Assembly (NCBI RefSeq): GCF_009727955.1
Contig: NZ_WOBR01000010.1
Coordinates: 1 to 64,000 of the forward strand
Source of the DNA: Aliivibrio fischeri
GTDB taxonomy: Bacteria > Pseudomonadota > Gammaproteobacteria > Enterobacterales > Vibrionaceae
Direction of reading: 5' to 3'
Length of the DNA stretch: 64,000 nt
Shown here: piece after piece, positions 16,841 to 27,580 of the stretch
Layout of the letters: every line of letters begins with the position of its first letter
Position numbering within the stretch: the stretch's first letter is position 1
Translations under genes and position numbers: made by a program
Notes under the pieces: model-generated
Told to the model about the DNA's origin: nothing
Seen by the model: only the letters and a program-made list of their open reading frames with translations
Database searches by the model: none

Positions 16841-17800
16841 GTGAAGAAAACAAATACACTAACACTGCCACCACACAGCAATGGCGTTACCTTGTCACTT
16901 AATGAGTTGGTTCACTACAAGAACCACTCATTACAGTGGTTACCGCCAGCACAATCTGTATGGTCAAAAATGAATGGCAGTCATCAAAGCCGTCAAAAAG
17001 GCCGTGGCATGGATTTTTCTGAAGTACGCCAGTATCAACCGGGGGATGACATTCGCTCTATTGATTGGCGTGTCACTGCACGTACAGGAAAACCACATAC
17101 CAAGCTCTACAGTGAAGAGCGAGAACAACCAACCATGCTTTTTGTGGATGTCAGTGACACCATGCGTTTTGGTTCACAGCTTCTATTCAAATCCGTTCAA
17201 GCGGCGCATTTTGCCAGTTTACTGAGTTGGATAACCTTAGCTGAAAAAGATCGCGTTGGTGGGATCATCTTTGATGGTAAATCGACACTCGATTGTAAGC
17301 CCTCTTCTCGTCAGAAAGTGGTCTTACAATTTCTTCAAAAGATCATTGAGCGTCATAACACCACGTCATCAAATACAGAGCAAACAACAACGCAACAAAC
17401 GGATTCTTTTGTTAAAGGGTTGCAGCAGTTACAACGTTTGTGTCCAAAAGGCAGTGAAATCGTCATCATCAGTGATTTCTACGCACTTACGGACGATTGT
17501 AAAGCGATATTCAGTCAATTAAGTAAACACAATCGCATTCAGTTTGTGATGATAAACGATCCATTAGAGCAAGGGGTGACCCGTTTTAATGGCGTAGAGC
17601 ATGTGTCTGATAACAAACGTTCGGCATGGTTAGACTTCTCCTCTCTTTCCACTAAAAATGCCTTACAACAACAGGCGAATCTACATAAAGCGTATATACA
17701 AAACATGGCAATGCAATTGGGCATTCATTTACATACCCTATCGTCAGGTTTTCCTTTATTAAATCAATTAACCACTGCACAGGATAAAGGAAGTAACTAA
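16841..17800 (+). CDS. DUF58 domain protein
   Basis: 319 residues from a GTG start at 16841. It contains the DUF58 signature GRGMDFSEVRQYQPGDDIRSIDWRVTARTGKPHTKLYSEERE (residues 55-95 in outline) and a VWA-like fold with FVDVSDTMRFG. DUF58 proteins are constant partners of MoxR ATPases. The stop overlaps the next ATG (TAATG), indicating coupling. Confidence 0.93.
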   Translation: MKKTNTLTLPPHSNGVTLSLNELVHYKNHSLQWLPPAQSVWSKMNGSHQSRQKGRGMDFSEVRQYQPGDDIRSIDWRVTARTGKPHTKLYSEEREQPTMLFVDVSDTMRFGSQLLFKSVQAAHFASLLSWITLAEKDRVGGIIFDGKSTLDCKPSSRQKVVLQFLQKIIERHNTTSSNTEQTTTQQTDSFVKGLQQLQRLCPKGSEIVIISDFYALTDDCKAIFSQLSKHNRIQFVMINDPLEQGVTRFNGVEHVSDNKRSAWLDFSSLSTKNALQQQANLHKAYIQNMAMQLGIHLHTLSSGFPLLNQLTTAQDKGSN

Positions 17801-18333
17801 TGTCTTTATCTTCAACAGCAGCACCAAATGCTGCATCACCGTCCGCCCCATTGCCTTTAGCGGATTTACATTTACCAGAAGCACCGAGCTTTTCGCTGTC
17901 ATGGCAAGGTTACGGATTAATTTTTCTTATTATTGCTTGTATTGCTCTTCTTGTTTGGGCTTTTATGGCTTACAGAAAAAAACGACGCCTTCAACGGGTC
18001 GCTTTATCGGAATTAGCGAAATTAAAGCCGGAACAAACTCGTGATGTAGCAAAGCTATTAAAACAAGCGGCATTGAGTCATTTCTCTCGTCAGCAAATTG
18101 CAGCACTGCATGGACTCGCTTGGTGGAATTTTATTGAACAAAAGCTTCCGACAAAAAAACAAGCCAATGTTCACTTTGCTACTCGCTCAGAAATGCTAGA
18201 GAAAGCCTTATACGGCAAAGTGCCTTTATCTGAAACCAATCAAAAACGCTTTTATGATGATGTGCGTTACTGGTTGATTCATGCATTGCCTGCAAAACAA
18301 AAAAAAGCAGTGCAAGGAGCAAAACATGATTGA
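17800..18333 (+). CDS. DUF4381 domain protein
   Basis: 177 residues. A Pro/Ala-rich N-terminus with LPLADLHLPEAPSFSLSWQGYGL leads into one transmembrane helix (about 40-60, IIACIALLVWAFMAY), then a basic cytoplasmic domain containing VAKLLKQAALSHFSRQQIAALHGLAWWNFIEQK. This is the usual DUF4381 architecture in MoxR operons. It overlaps its neighbours at both ends. Probably a membrane anchor for the complex. Confidence 0.9.
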   Translation: MSLSSTAAPNAASPSAPLPLADLHLPEAPSFSLSWQGYGLIFLIIACIALLVWAFMAYRKKRRLQRVALSELAKLKPEQTRDVAKLLKQAALSHFSRQQIAALHGLAWWNFIEQKLPTKKQANVHFATRSEMLEKALYGKVPLSETNQKRFYDDVRYWLIHALPAKQKKAVQGAKHD

Positions 18334-19291
18334 ATTTATGTGGTGGTGGGCATGGTTTTTATTGCCAATCCCATTGGTGATCTATTTCTTAATGCCAGAA
18401 AAAGAAGCTGGCGAAGCGATTCATTTGCCTCGTTTGCCCGATCAAGGTGAATACAAACAACCAAATAAACGCATTAATATTGGCTTATTATCATTGGCTT
18501 GGCTTTTATTGATAGTGGCACTTGCACGTCCTGTCTGGTATGGCGAGCCTGTGGATATTCAGCCTGAACACCGAGACATGATGTTGGTGGTGGATTTATC
18601 CGGCTCTATGGCAGAAGAAGACATGAAAACCAGTAATGGTGATTTTGTTGACCGCTTAACCGCCGTTAAACAAGTAGTGTCCGATTTTATTGACCAACGT
18701 AAAGGCGATCGCCTTGGCTTGGTGCTATTTGGTGATCACGCTTATCTTCAAACGCCTCTCACCTTTGATAGAAACACAGTACGTGAACAATTAGATCGTA
18801 CCGTGCTAAATCTTGTAGGCCAACGTACCGCAATTGGTGAAGGTTTAGGGGTGGCAACCAAAACCTTTATTGAAAGTAATGCACCACAAAGAACCATTAT
18901 TTTATTAAGTGATGGTGCTAATACGGCAGGTGTACTAGAGCCATTAGAAGCGGCACAACTGGCAAAAGATAATCATGCCAAGATTTACACCGTTGGTATT
19001 GGCGCTGGTGAAATGCAAGTACGTGGATTCTTTGGAAAACAAACGGTAAATACCGCTCGTGATCTGGATGAAGATACCTTAACCAAGATTGCAACAATGA
19101 CTGGCGGACAATATTTCCGTGCTCGTAACGCCGATGAACTTGCAGAAATTTATCAAACCATTGATGCATTAGAGCCTGTGACTCAAGCAACACAAACTTG
19201 GCGTCCCCATGAAGAGTGGTTCCGTTACCCACTAATGGGCTATTTGTTTGTTCTTTTCATTATTGTTGGAGTAAGAAAACGCCATGGCTAA
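18326..19291 (+). CDS. VWA domain protein, BatA-like
   Basis: Start at MIEFMWWWAW (18326) with AAGGAGCAAAAC upstream; it overlaps the preceding stop by 8 nt. 321 residues. Two N-terminal transmembrane helices (about 5-23, 52-69), a von Willebrand factor A domain with intact MIDAS DLSGS (90-94), T and D positions (TAIGEG, LLSDGAN), and a final helix (YPLMGYLFVLFIIVGV). BatA-type proteins face the periplasm through the VWA domain and are linked with aerotolerance or stress resistance in some bacteria. Confidence 0.93.
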   Translation: MIEFMWWWAWFLLPIPLVIYFLMPEKEAGEAIHLPRLPDQGEYKQPNKRINIGLLSLAWLLLIVALARPVWYGEPVDIQPEHRDMMLVVDLSGSMAEEDMKTSNGDFVDRLTAVKQVVSDFIDQRKGDRLGLVLFGDHAYLQTPLTFDRNTVREQLDRTVLNLVGQRTAIGEGLGVATKTFIESNAPQRTIILLSDGANTAGVLEPLEAAQLAKDNHAKIYTVGIGAGEMQVRGFFGKQTVNTARDLDEDTLTKIATMTGGQYFRARNADELAEIYQTIDALEPVTQATQTWRPHEEWFRYPLMGYLFVLFIIVGVRKRHG

Positions 19292-21185
19292 TTTTACTTT
19301 TCTCTATCCAATGTGGTTTTTAGCCCTCATACCATTAGTGGCTTTGGTTGTTATTCAACGAAAAAACCAACATCACGGTGGCTTAATCGCCCCACACATA
19401 GCAAAACAACTTGGCATGGTTCAAAAAAAGAACGGCCATGGCTTTTTATACGGACTCAGCGTTATTTGGTTTTGTGTGACAACAGCACTTGCTGGACCAA
19501 GTTTTGGCTATAAAGAAACACCGAGTTTTCAGCTTTCTGGCGCTCGAATTCTTGTCATGGATATGTCTCGCTCTTTATATGCGACGGATCTTAAACCTAA
19601 CCGTTTAATCCAAGCAAAATACAAAGCCAAAGATCTTCTTCCTTACTGGAAAGAAGGCATGACAGGGTTAGTAGCTTATGCCAACAGCAGTTATTTAGTA
19701 AGTCCGTTAACAGGTGACAGCAAAACGTTAGATAATCTCATTACTAACCTATCCCCTGAAATTATGCCTTATAAAGGGAAAGGAAGTAATTTATCGGCAG
19801 CGATCAATCAAAGTATTGAGATGATGAAAAAATCTGGCCATCAACAAGGCGATATCGTTGTCTTAACCGACGGTATTTCTTCATCACAACTTGAAAAAGT
19901 GACCGCATTAGTTGATGGCACTAAATGGCGTATTAGTTTATTGGGTGTCGGTACCACTAATGGCGCACCTATCGAGCTGCCTAATGGACAATTATTAACA
20001 GACAAGACGGGTAAAACGGTCGTCGCAAAACTCGATCCACAACCATTACAGCAAATAGCGACGAAAACGAATGGTGTAGCACAGCTTATCCAATCGGATA
20101 ACAGCGACATTGATGCTATCGTTCGGTTAACCAAAACACCTTTAGAGCAAGTAACAAAAAACAGTGATACACAAGTGAACAGTCGTGCAAACCACGGATA
20201 CTGGTTACTCTTCCCTATTGTATTACTTTCATTATTTGCTTTTCGAAAAGGAATGATTTTAGCTTTATTGCTTGTATTGTTGCCTGTAGATAAGTCCATG
20301 GCGAATACGTTATTATCAAACGATTACAATGCTCACCAGCAATATGAACAAAAAGAATATCAAGCGGCCAGTGAGCAATTCCAATCCAAACAATGGAAAG
20401 GAGCTGCTCAATATAAAGCGGGAGATTATAAAGGCGCTATTGAAAGCTTAACTGGCCTTAGTGATGTTCAATCGCAATATAATCTTGCGAATGCATTAGC
20501 GCAAAATGGACAACTTGAAGACGCTAAAGCTCAATATGAATCTTTATTGCAAGCCCATCCCGACATGAAGGATGCTGAAGATAATCTGAATTTAGTAAAA
20601 AAAGCTTTAGAAAAACAGCAAGAACAAAAGCAGAAAGATGATAGTTATAAAAAAGACAAAGATGGTGATACATCCTTAAAGAAAGATTCGAATGGCGACA
20701 AAAAACAAAGCCAGGATAACAAGGACGGCTCTGATCAATCTTCAGATTCTAAAGACTCACAATCTCAAGATTCACAGCAGAATCAGCAGAATCAGCAGAA
20801 TCAGCAGAATCAGCAGAATCAGCAGAATCAGCAGAAGGATAAATCTCAATCTGAGAATGAGTCAAAATCAGATAAACAAGAAAAATCCGATGCATCTTCT
20901 CAAGAGCAAAAACAGCAAGCTCAAGATAAAAAGAAACAAGAACAGAAAGAAAAATCAGCACAAGCAAGCGATAAGCAAAAAGAGCAAAGCAACGCTGACA
21001 AAGAGAAGAAACAAGCTCAAATGCAGTCTCAACAAGGTCAAGTTGATAGCGATGCAAAAACAACTGATCCACGTTTACAAAAACTAGAGCAATCTGGTGC
21101 TAAAGAAGATGAACTGCTTCGTGCACTACTCTATTTACAAGCTCAACAACAAGAGCCACCACAAGCTTCTGAGAACGAATGGTAA
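19284..21185 (+). CDS. VWA and TPR protein, BatB/BatC-like fusion
   Basis: 633 residues; overlaps the upstream gene by 8 nt. Two N-terminal helices, a VWA domain with MIDAS DMSRS (from residue 93) and TDG (VVLTDGISS), then a transmembrane/signal-like segment at about 305-340, TPR units (LANALAQNGQLEDAKAQYESLLQ) and a 170-residue Gln/Lys/Asp-rich low-complexity tail. The layout is BatB joined to a TPR-bearing BatC. The tail includes an NQQ repeat encoded by a 9-bp tandem repeat. Confidence 0.9.
   Translation: MANFTFLYPMWFLALIPLVALVVIQRKNQHHGGLIAPHIAKQLGMVQKKNGHGFLYGLSVIWFCVTTALAGPSFGYKETPSFQLSGARILVMDMSRSLYATDLKPNRLIQAKYKAKDLLPYWKEGMTGLVAYANSSYLVSPLTGDSKTLDNLITNLSPEIMPYKGKGSNLSAAINQSIEMMKKSGHQQGDIVVLTDGISSSQLEKVTALVDGTKWRISLLGVGTTNGAPIELPNGQLLTDKTGKTVVAKLDPQPLQQIATKTNGVAQLIQSDNSDIDAIVRLTKTPLEQVTKNSDTQVNSRANHGYWLLFPIVLLSLFAFRKGMILALLLVLLPVDKSMANTLLSNDYNAHQQYEQKEYQAASEQFQSKQWKGAAQYKAGDYKGAIESLTGLSDVQSQYNLANALAQNGQLEDAKAQYESLLQAHPDMKDAEDNLNLVKKALEKQQEQKQKDDSYKKDKDGDTSLKKDSNGDKKQSQDNKDGSDQSSDSKDSQSQDSQQNQQNQQNQQNQQNQQNQQKDKSQSENESKSDKQEKSDASSQEQKQQAQDKKKQEQKEKSAQASDKQKEQSNADKEKKQAQMQSQQGQVDSDAKTTDPRLQKLEQSGAKEDELLRALLYLQAQQQEPPQASENEW
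20775..20835 (+). repeat. 9-bp tandem repeat inside the VWA-TPR gene
   Basis: Six perfect CAGCAGAAT units (20775-20828) and a partial seventh. The period is a multiple of three, so gain or loss of units changes the NQQ linker length without breaking the frame. Confidence 0.9.
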
Positions 21186-22852
21186 TACCGATGAAAAGAC
21201 ACTTAAACTACCAATCTTCAATAATGAAAACATCACTGATGAAGAAAATACTATTACTGCTTACCCTGACTATCAGCGGGATTTCGTACGCCAACGCCCA
21301 AGCGATTGCAACCGTTAGCAAAAACAACATAACCGAAAACGAAGTTATCCAACTGATGGTATCAGTAGATAAAAGCGCAGACCAAAGTAAGTTTGATATT
21401 AGCCAGCTCGGACCGGATTTTCGTTCAGGCCAAGTCAGCTTTGGGAGCTCTCGTTCATTAGTTAATGGCGATTACAGCGTTCAAAGCCAATGGACTGTAT
21501 CGATTGCACCAACCAAAATGGGAATATTAACCATTCCAAGTATGGAGGTTGCAGGTGAACAAACAAACCCAATCAATATTCGCGTAAATAAAGACGCAAC
21601 GGCACCAAAAAGCAGCGATATTATCAAAGTCAGCGGTGAGTTAAGTAAAAACGAATTGTACGAAGGTGAAACGGCACAATTTAATGCCAAAATAGCCATC
21701 TTTGCTGATATTCGTCGTTTAAAAGATCCAAATATCATTACTCCTCAAGGAAATGGGGTTGAATTTTCTCCTATTGGTGAAAGTAAACAATATCAAACGG
21801 TTATTGATGGTTTACAAGCAACGGTGGTTGAACAGGTATTTAGTCTAAGCGCAAACAAAGCAGGTAAATTAACCTTTGATGGCTTGGCTTTTACGGGTGG
21901 ATTAATACAAACCGATCGTTACGGTCGTAGCACCAAGTTAATTCCATTAAACATAAACCCAAAACAATACTCAATTAATGTATTAACTAAACCATCTGAT
22001 TACAAAGGAACATGGTTACCAACCAGTGATTTGAAATTAGGTCAGCAATGGCTCGTTGATGGCAAAGTCCTAACCAACACAGAGGTTGAAGCTGGCACAG
22101 CCATTACTCGCCAAATCACCCTAATGATGGCTGATGTACCACCAGAAAGGTTGCCATCTATTGATATCAACTATCCAAAATCAGTTCGTATGTACGACGA
22201 AAAGCCGACCATTGGTAAAGACAGCCAAGGGAATAGTGTTATGACCATTAAACAAGTGATCATTCCACATACATCGGGCCAAGTTGAATTACCAGCGGTA
22301 TCGATTCAATGGTGGAACAGTAAAACGCACAAGGCAGAAGTCGCAAAATTAGATTCATTAGCGCTAACCGTGACACCAAACAGTCAAAAAAGCGAACAAA
22401 TGATCGAGCAACAAACAAATGAGCAACCGAAAACCGTAATAAAACGAGAAGTTGATCACGGTATTTGGCCTTATACCACCCTAGGTTTTGCTATTTTATG
22501 GCTATTAACACTTATTGCTTGGTATAAAGCGCGAAACAGTGTGAGCAAAGAAACATTAACGGTTACATCCAATCATGCTATATCAAACAGTGATATTTCT
22601 GTATTAATTACGGCACTTAAATCAGACAATACCATACTTGCACACCAGATCATGCAAGACCATGCTGATGACTGGAAAGCAAAAGGAATCGATACAGATA
22701 AAGTCAAAGTGCTCATTGAAAAATTAAGCCATGCTAAATACTCAAACAATTCAGAAAACCCTGATAAAGAAAGGCTTATTAAAGAGATAACTCAACAATT
22801 AAAGGTGAGTAAAAAATCAAAATCAAGCCCAACTGAACTTGAAGCATTATAG
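21179..22852 (+). CDS. BatD-like membrane protein
   Basis: Up to 557 residues. The start is uncertain: ATGs at 21179, 21191, 21224 and 21239, the last giving a textbook signal peptide MKKILLLLTLTISGISYANA. A periplasmic region with repeated Ig-like strands follows (GELSKNELYEGETAQFNAKI is typical of BatD), then one transmembrane helix (about 440-460, WPYTTLGFAILWLLTLIAWY) and a short cytoplasmic helical tail. Last gene of the operon, followed by a terminator. It probably stabilises the periplasmic VWA proteins. Confidence 0.9.
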   Translation: MVIPMKRHLNYQSSIMKTSLMKKILLLLTLTISGISYANAQAIATVSKNNITENEVIQLMVSVDKSADQSKFDISQLGPDFRSGQVSFGSSRSLVNGDYSVQSQWTVSIAPTKMGILTIPSMEVAGEQTNPINIRVNKDATAPKSSDIIKVSGELSKNELYEGETAQFNAKIAIFADIRRLKDPNIITPQGNGVEFSPIGESKQYQTVIDGLQATVVEQVFSLSANKAGKLTFDGLAFTGGLIQTDRYGRSTKLIPLNINPKQYSINVLTKPSDYKGTWLPTSDLKLGQQWLVDGKVLTNTEVEAGTAITRQITLMMADVPPERLPSIDINYPKSVRMYDEKPTIGKDSQGNSVMTIKQVIIPHTSGQVELPAVSIQWWNSKTHKAEVAKLDSLALTVTPNSQKSEQMIEQQTNEQPKTVIKREVDHGIWPYTTLGFAILWLLTLIAWYKARNSVSKETLTVTSNHAISNSDISVLITALKSDNTILAHQIMQDHADDWKAKGIDTDKVKVLIEKLSHAKYSNNSENPDKERLIKEITQQLKVSKKSKSSPTELEAL

Positions 22853-22877
22853 ACTTTAACTGCATAAATGAATTTAT

Positions 22878-22903
22878 GGCTGGCTATGTGTCAGCCTTTT
22901 TTA
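22878..22903 (+). terminator. Rho-independent terminator after batD
   Basis: GGCTG/CAGCC stem followed by seven T. The rest of the 22853-23214 gap is AT-rich with no gene; it should contain the tal promoter. Confidence 0.75.
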
Positions 22904-23214
22904 TGTCTCACCACACCTCAGCACTTCCGCTCTTTTTTAATCTCATCCAGATAAGTACTTTCTTCGTATTTTTAATTAACTTTTTTAATTTTTCACTAAT
23001 GGTTTGCGCAAACGATCACGCTCAAATATTCAGATAAAAATGGATGTATCTTCACACAATGTTCGATTTACCATTGACTTATTCGACGGAAAGCTCAATT
23101 ATCACCTTATCAAATGTTCACTACCATCGCATTTGCTCAATTAAGCACAGATGGAAGCGAGACGGACTTTAAAAGAATGTGCTAAATCGCATATGACAAG
23201 TAAGGGTAAGTAGT

Positions 23215-24165
23215 ATGACAACTAAACTAGAACAACTTCGTAAACTAACAACAGTAGTAGCTGACACGGGTGACATTGAAGCAATCGCAAAATACACGCC
23301 TGAAGATGCAACAACGAACCCTTCTCTAATTCTAAAAGCGGCAGAAATTGCTGAATACGCACCACTAATCGATGCGTCTATTGAATACGCTAAAGCGCAA
23401 AGCAATGACAAAGCACAGCAAGTTCAAGATACTTGCGACATGCTTGCAGTTAACATCGGTAAGGAAATTCTTAAAGTCGTTCCTGGACGTATCTCAACAG
23501 AAGTAGATGCTCGCCTTTCTTACGATACTGAAGGCAGTGTGGCAAAAGCACGTCAACTGATCAAAATGTACAACGATGCTGGCATCACTAATGACCGTAT
23601 CCTTATCAAACTGGCTTCTACATGGGAAGGCATCCGTGCTGCAGAGATCCTAGAAAAAGAAGGCATCAACTGTAACCTAACTCTGCTGTTCTCTTTTGCT
23701 CAAGCTCGCGCATGTGCTGAAGCAGGTGTTTACCTTATTTCTCCTTTTGTTGGCCGTATTATGGACTGGTACAAAGCAAAAGAAGGTCGTGACTTTGAGC
23801 CAAGTGAAGATCCAGGCGTTATCTCTGTTGCTGGTATTTACAACTACTACAAAGAGCACGGTTACAACACAGTTGTGATGGGCGCAAGTTTCCGTAACAT
23901 TGGCGAGATCCTTGAATTAGCAGGTTGTGATCGCCTAACAATTAGCCCTAACCTACTTCAAGAACTTGAAGAAGCAACTGGCGAAGTGGTTGAAAAACTG
24001 GTTGATACAAACGGCAACAAAGCGCGTCCTGCTGCAATGACTCACGCAGAGTTCCTATGGGAACATAACCAAGACGCAATGGCTGTTGAGAAACTGGCTG
24101 AAGGTATCCGTAACTTTGCGGTTGACCAAGGTAAGTTAGAAGCGATGATTGCTGCTAAGCTATAA
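23215..24165 (+). CDS. tal: Transaldolase
   Basis: Pentose-phosphate pathway: moves a dihydroxyacetone unit between sedoheptulose 7-phosphate and glyceraldehyde 3-phosphate. 316 residues, the TalB length. Catalytic Lys in [13 protein letters not shown]; also [12 protein letters not shown] and [39 protein letters not shown] precedes the ATG. It lies 149 nt upstream of transketolase on the same strand, so the two non-oxidative pentose-phosphate enzymes are probably expressed together. Confidence 0.97.
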   Translation: MTTKLEQLRKLTTVVADTGDIEAIAKYTPEDATTNPSLILKAAEIAEYAPLIDASIEYAKAQSNDKAQQVQDTCDMLAVNIGKEILKVVPGRISTEVDARLSYDTEGSVAKARQLIKMYNDAGITNDRILIKLASTWEGIRAAEILEKEGINCNLTLLFSFAQARACAEAGVYLISPFVGRIMDWYKAKEGRDFEPSEDPGVISVAGIYNYYKEHGYNTVVMGASFRNIGEILELAGCDRLTISPNLLQELEEATGEVVEKLVDTNGNKARPAAMTHAEFLWEHNQDAMAVEKLAEGIRNFAVDQGKLEAMIAAKL

Positions 24166-24174
24166 ATTTTAGGT

Positions 24175-24276
24175 TTCAGATCGGTCGCAAGCTCCCTTGC
24201 AGAATTCAGGGGAGTCTGCGGTTAGTTTAGAAGTCACCACAAGCACCTCTGAACCCTTTAAGCGAAGCGATCTGAA
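24175..24276 (+). other. Structured intergenic region between tal and tkt
   Basis: A 9-bp perfect inverted repeat TTCAGATCG (24175-24183)/CGATCTGAA (24268-24276) encloses an inner hairpin CTCCCTTG (24192)/CAGGGGAG (24207). TCTGAACCCTT occurs twice (24248, 24271), so the left arm has two possible partners. This could be an RNA processing or regulatory element. No T-run follows, so it is not a plain terminator. Confidence 0.5.
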
Positions 24277-24314
24277 CCCTTCTCTTTTCCTTTTTAATAT
24301 TCGAGTTAAACATT

Positions 24315-26321
24315 ATGAACCGACCTTCTCTAACAAATAAGTATTTAGCTAATGCAATCCGTGCCCTAAGCATGGACGGCGTACAACAAGCAAACTCTGG
24401 TCACCCTGGCGCTCCTATGGGCATGGCTGACATCGCTGAAGTTCTTTGGCGTTCTCACTTAAATCACAACCCAGCAAACCCGGAGTGGGCTGATCGCGAC
24501 CGTTTCATCCTTTCAAACGGCCACGGCTCTATGCTAATTTACTCTCTGCTTCACCTTTCAGGTTACGAGTTATCAATTGATGACCTTAAAAACTTCCGTC
24601 AACTTCACTCTAAAACTCCAGGTCACCCAGAGTATGGCTATGCGCCAGGTGTTGAAACAACGACAGGTCCTCTAGGTCAAGGTATTACCAATGCTGTTGG
24701 TATGGCGATGGCTGAAAAAGCATTAGCGGCACAATTCAACAAAGAAGGCCACGATATCGTTGACCACTTCACTTATACATTCATGGGTGATGGCTGTTTG
24801 ATGGAAGGCATCTCTCACGAAGCGTGTTCACTTGCTGGTACATTAGGTCTAGGCAAATTAATCGCATTCTGGGATGACAACGGTATCTCTATTGATGGTG
24901 AAGTTGAAGGTTGGTTCTCTGATGACACACCTAAACGCTTTGAAGCATACGGTTGGCATGTAATTCCAGCGGTTGACGGTCACGATTCAAACGCTATTAA
25001 TGCCGCAATTGAAGCAGCAAAAGCAGATCCTCGCCCTACTCTTATTTGTACGAAAACTATCATCGGTTTTGGTTCTCCAAACAAACAAGGTACGCACGAT
25101 TGTCACGGTGCTCCACTAGGCGCTGACGAAATTAAAGCAGCAAAAGCACAATTAGGTTGGGAGCACGGCGCATTTGAAATTCCGCAAGAAGTTTACGCAG
25201 AGTGGGACGCGAAAGAAACAGGCGCGGCTAAGGAAGCGTCGTGGAACGAGAAATTTGCAGCTTATGAAGCAGCATACCCAGAACTTGCAGCCGAATTTAC
25301 TCGCCGCGTAAACGGTGATTTACCAAAAGAGTGGGAAGAGAAAGCATCGGCAATCATTGCTGATCTTCAAGCTAACCCTGCAAACATCGCATCACGTAAA
25401 GCATCTCAAAATGCACTAGAAGCGTTTGGTGCTATGTTACCTGAATTCATGGGCGGCTCTGCTGACCTTGCACCATCTAACCTAACGATGTGGTCTGGTT
25501 CTAAGTCGCTTGAAGCTACTGACTTCTCTGGTAACTACATTCACTACGGTGTGCGTGAATTTGGTATGACAGCAATCATGAACGGTATTGCTCTGCACGG
25601 TGGTTTCGTACCATACGGCGCAACCTTCCTAATGTTCATGGAATACGCTCGTAACGCAATGCGTATGGCTGCACTAATGAAAGTGCAAAACATCCAAGTT
25701 TACACGCACGACTCTATCGGTCTTGGCGAAGATGGTCCAACTCACCAGCCAGTTGAGCAAATCGCGTCTCTACGTCTAACTCCTAACATGAGCACATGGC
25801 GTCCATGTGACCAAGTTGAATCTGCTGTAGCATGGAAACTGGCTATCGAGCGTAAAGATGGTCCATCTGCACTTATCTTCTCTCGTCAAAACCTTGCACA
25901 ACAAGAGCGTGATGTAGAGCAATTAGCGAACATCGCTAAAGGTGCTTACATTCTTAAAGATTGTGAAGGCCAACCTGAACTTATCCTTATTGCAACAGGT
26001 TCAGAAGTTGAGCTAGCAGTTGAAGCAGCAGCACAACTGACAGCAGAAGGTAAAGCAGTACGTGTTGTTTCAATGCCATCAACAGATGCCTTTGATAAGC
26101 AAGACGAAGCATACCGTGAAACAGTACTTCCATCAGCGGTAACTAAACGTATCGCAATTGAAGCTGGCATTGCTGACTTCTGGTACAAGTATGTTGGTTT
26201 CGGTGGCAAGATCATCGGAATGACAACATTTGGTGAGTCAGCGCCTGCTGATGAGCTATTCAAAATGTTTGGTTTCACTACTGAAAACGTAGTAAACACA
26301 GCAAAAGAATTGTTAGCTTAA
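24315..26321 (+). CDS. tkt: Transketolase
   Basis: Thiamine-diphosphate enzyme that transfers two-carbon units in the pentose-phosphate pathway. 668 residues, full length. N-terminal [18 protein letters not shown], ThDP/Mg motif [13 protein letters not shown]...[10 protein letters not shown], pyrimidine domain with [10 protein letters not shown] and [19 protein letters not shown], and a C-terminal domain. Downstream of tal, with a strong terminator after it. Confidence 0.98.
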   Translation: MNRPSLTNKYLANAIRALSMDGVQQANSGHPGAPMGMADIAEVLWRSHLNHNPANPEWADRDRFILSNGHGSMLIYSLLHLSGYELSIDDLKNFRQLHSKTPGHPEYGYAPGVETTTGPLGQGITNAVGMAMAEKALAAQFNKEGHDIVDHFTYTFMGDGCLMEGISHEACSLAGTLGLGKLIAFWDDNGISIDGEVEGWFSDDTPKRFEAYGWHVIPAVDGHDSNAINAAIEAAKADPRPTLICTKTIIGFGSPNKQGTHDCHGAPLGADEIKAAKAQLGWEHGAFEIPQEVYAEWDAKETGAAKEASWNEKFAAYEAAYPELAAEFTRRVNGDLPKEWEEKASAIIADLQANPANIASRKASQNALEAFGAMLPEFMGGSADLAPSNLTMWSGSKSLEATDFSGNYIHYGVREFGMTAIMNGIALHGGFVPYGATFLMFMEYARNAMRMAALMKVQNIQVYTHDSIGLGEDGPTHQPVEQIASLRLTPNMSTWRPCDQVESAVAWKLAIERKDGPSALIFSRQNLAQQERDVEQLANIAKGAYILKDCEGQPELILIATGSEVELAVEAAAQLTAEGKAVRVVSMPSTDAFDKQDEAYRETVLPSAVTKRIAIEAGIADFWYKYVGFGGKIIGMTTFGESAPADELFKMFGFTTENVVNTAKELLA

Positions 26322-26358
26322 TAATAGACGCTTTTATAAACAGAACATCTTAATAGAC

Positions 26359-26390
26359 AAAAGCCTCGCTAATTCAGCGAGGCTTTTTTT
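26359..26390 (+). terminator. Rho-independent terminator after tkt
   Basis: AAGCCTCGCT/AGCGAGGCTT stem with a 5-nt loop and a following T-run. It also has an A-run upstream and may serve the convergent gene ending at 26425. Confidence 0.9.
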
Positions 26391-26424
26391 ATATTAGTAA
26401 ATAGTTTTGAATTAAATACAACTT

Positions 26425-27360
26425 TTATGCGTATCGATTCATCTCTTCTGAATCTTCTGGTAACGTTTTGAAGCGTTTATGTAGCCACATCCATTGTGAT
26501 GGTTCTTTCTCAATTAAACGTTCGATCTCTCTATTCAATACATTTGCAGCCGTTACAGCATCACGGCGTGGAATATCATCACTAATGTCATCCCCTATTT
26601 CTAGAGTATAGTGGTTGTCAGAACGTATACTAGTACCCGACATAACAGCGCACTTTGTCATATCAATTAAGAAACTAGAACCTGTAGTTGTTGCCGCTTC
26701 TTTAACAGCAAAAAATGGAACAAATACTGAGTTACGACGGCCATAGTCATGATCAGGTAAATACCACAAACGATTTCCAGACTTAAGCACCTTAATCATA
26801 CTTTTAACATCATGGCGGTCAATCATCTTATGACCTTTACGTGTTCGTCCACGATGTTGAATAAATTCATAAACAGGATTGCTATTAGCACGATACACGC
26901 CATAACCAGGAGCAAAAAGACTAAAGATTCGAGCGGTCATTTCAAGATTTAAAAAATGACAACACAGCACCAATACACCTTTACCTTCTTGCTCTTTTTC
27001 TAATATTTTTTCTTGGCCAACAATGGATATATGACGCTTCACTCGCCAATCTGGCCAAAACCAAGCCATACCCGTTTCAATTAAAGCTAACCCGGTATTT
27101 TTAAAATTTTCATTCACTAATAGTTCAATTTCTGTTTGTGAATAATGAGGAAAACATAATGCTAGATTTTTTCGAGCTACGTTCGCACGCTTTTTTAAGC
27201 AAAGTTTAGACAAACATCCGATTCCATTCCCTATTCTTTTAAGGAGCACGAACGGAAGTACATTAACCAATACAGCAAGAAAAGAAAAAGATAGCCATAC
27301 AAGCCAGTACTTTGGAGACAACAGCGCCCATGTAAATTTAGGACTTGGAACTGTTTTCAT
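26425..27360 (-). CDS. Lipid A late acyltransferase (LpxL/LpxM/LpxP family)
   Basis: Start chosen at MKTVPSPKF (27360), preceded by GGGTGAAAAA; about 311 residues. N-terminal hydrophobic helix (about 20-45, WLVWLSFSFLAVLVNVLPFV). Catalytic motif H-x4-E as CCHFLNLEM, then YRANSNPVYEFIQHRGR, DHDYGRRNSVFVPFF and QWMWLHKRFK, all typical of the lysophospholipid-acyltransferase-like lipid A family. It adds a secondary acyl chain to Kdo2-lipid A. Which acyl chain or paralogue cannot be decided. Confidence 0.88.
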   Translation of the reverse strand: MKTVPSPKFTWALLSPKYWLVWLSFSFLAVLVNVLPFVLLKRIGNGIGCLSKLCLKKRANVARKNLALCFPHYSQTEIELLVNENFKNTGLALIETGMAWFWPDWRVKRHISIVGQEKILEKEQEGKGVLVLCCHFLNLEMTARIFSLFAPGYGVYRANSNPVYEFIQHRGRTRKGHKMIDRHDVKSMIKVLKSGNRLWYLPDHDYGRRNSVFVPFFAVKEAATTTGSSFLIDMTKCAVMSGTSIRSDNHYTLEIGDDISDDIPRRDAVTAANVLNREIERLIEKEPSQWMWLHKRFKTLPEDSEEMNRYA

Positions 27361-27580
27361 TTTTTCACCCATCAAAACTAAGACACCTGTCTCAGAAATA
27401 TAATTAAAGTGAAATTTTAGTTGAAAAGTTTAATAAGCTCAATCAAGTTTGATTAAATTATTTTCAAAAATATCAATTATTTTGATTGAGGCTTATTTAT
27501 TATAAATAGTTACGTTTTGAATCATTATTTCATTAGATAAATTAGAACCGTGTCGAATAACTTGAAAAATACAGTATTAA

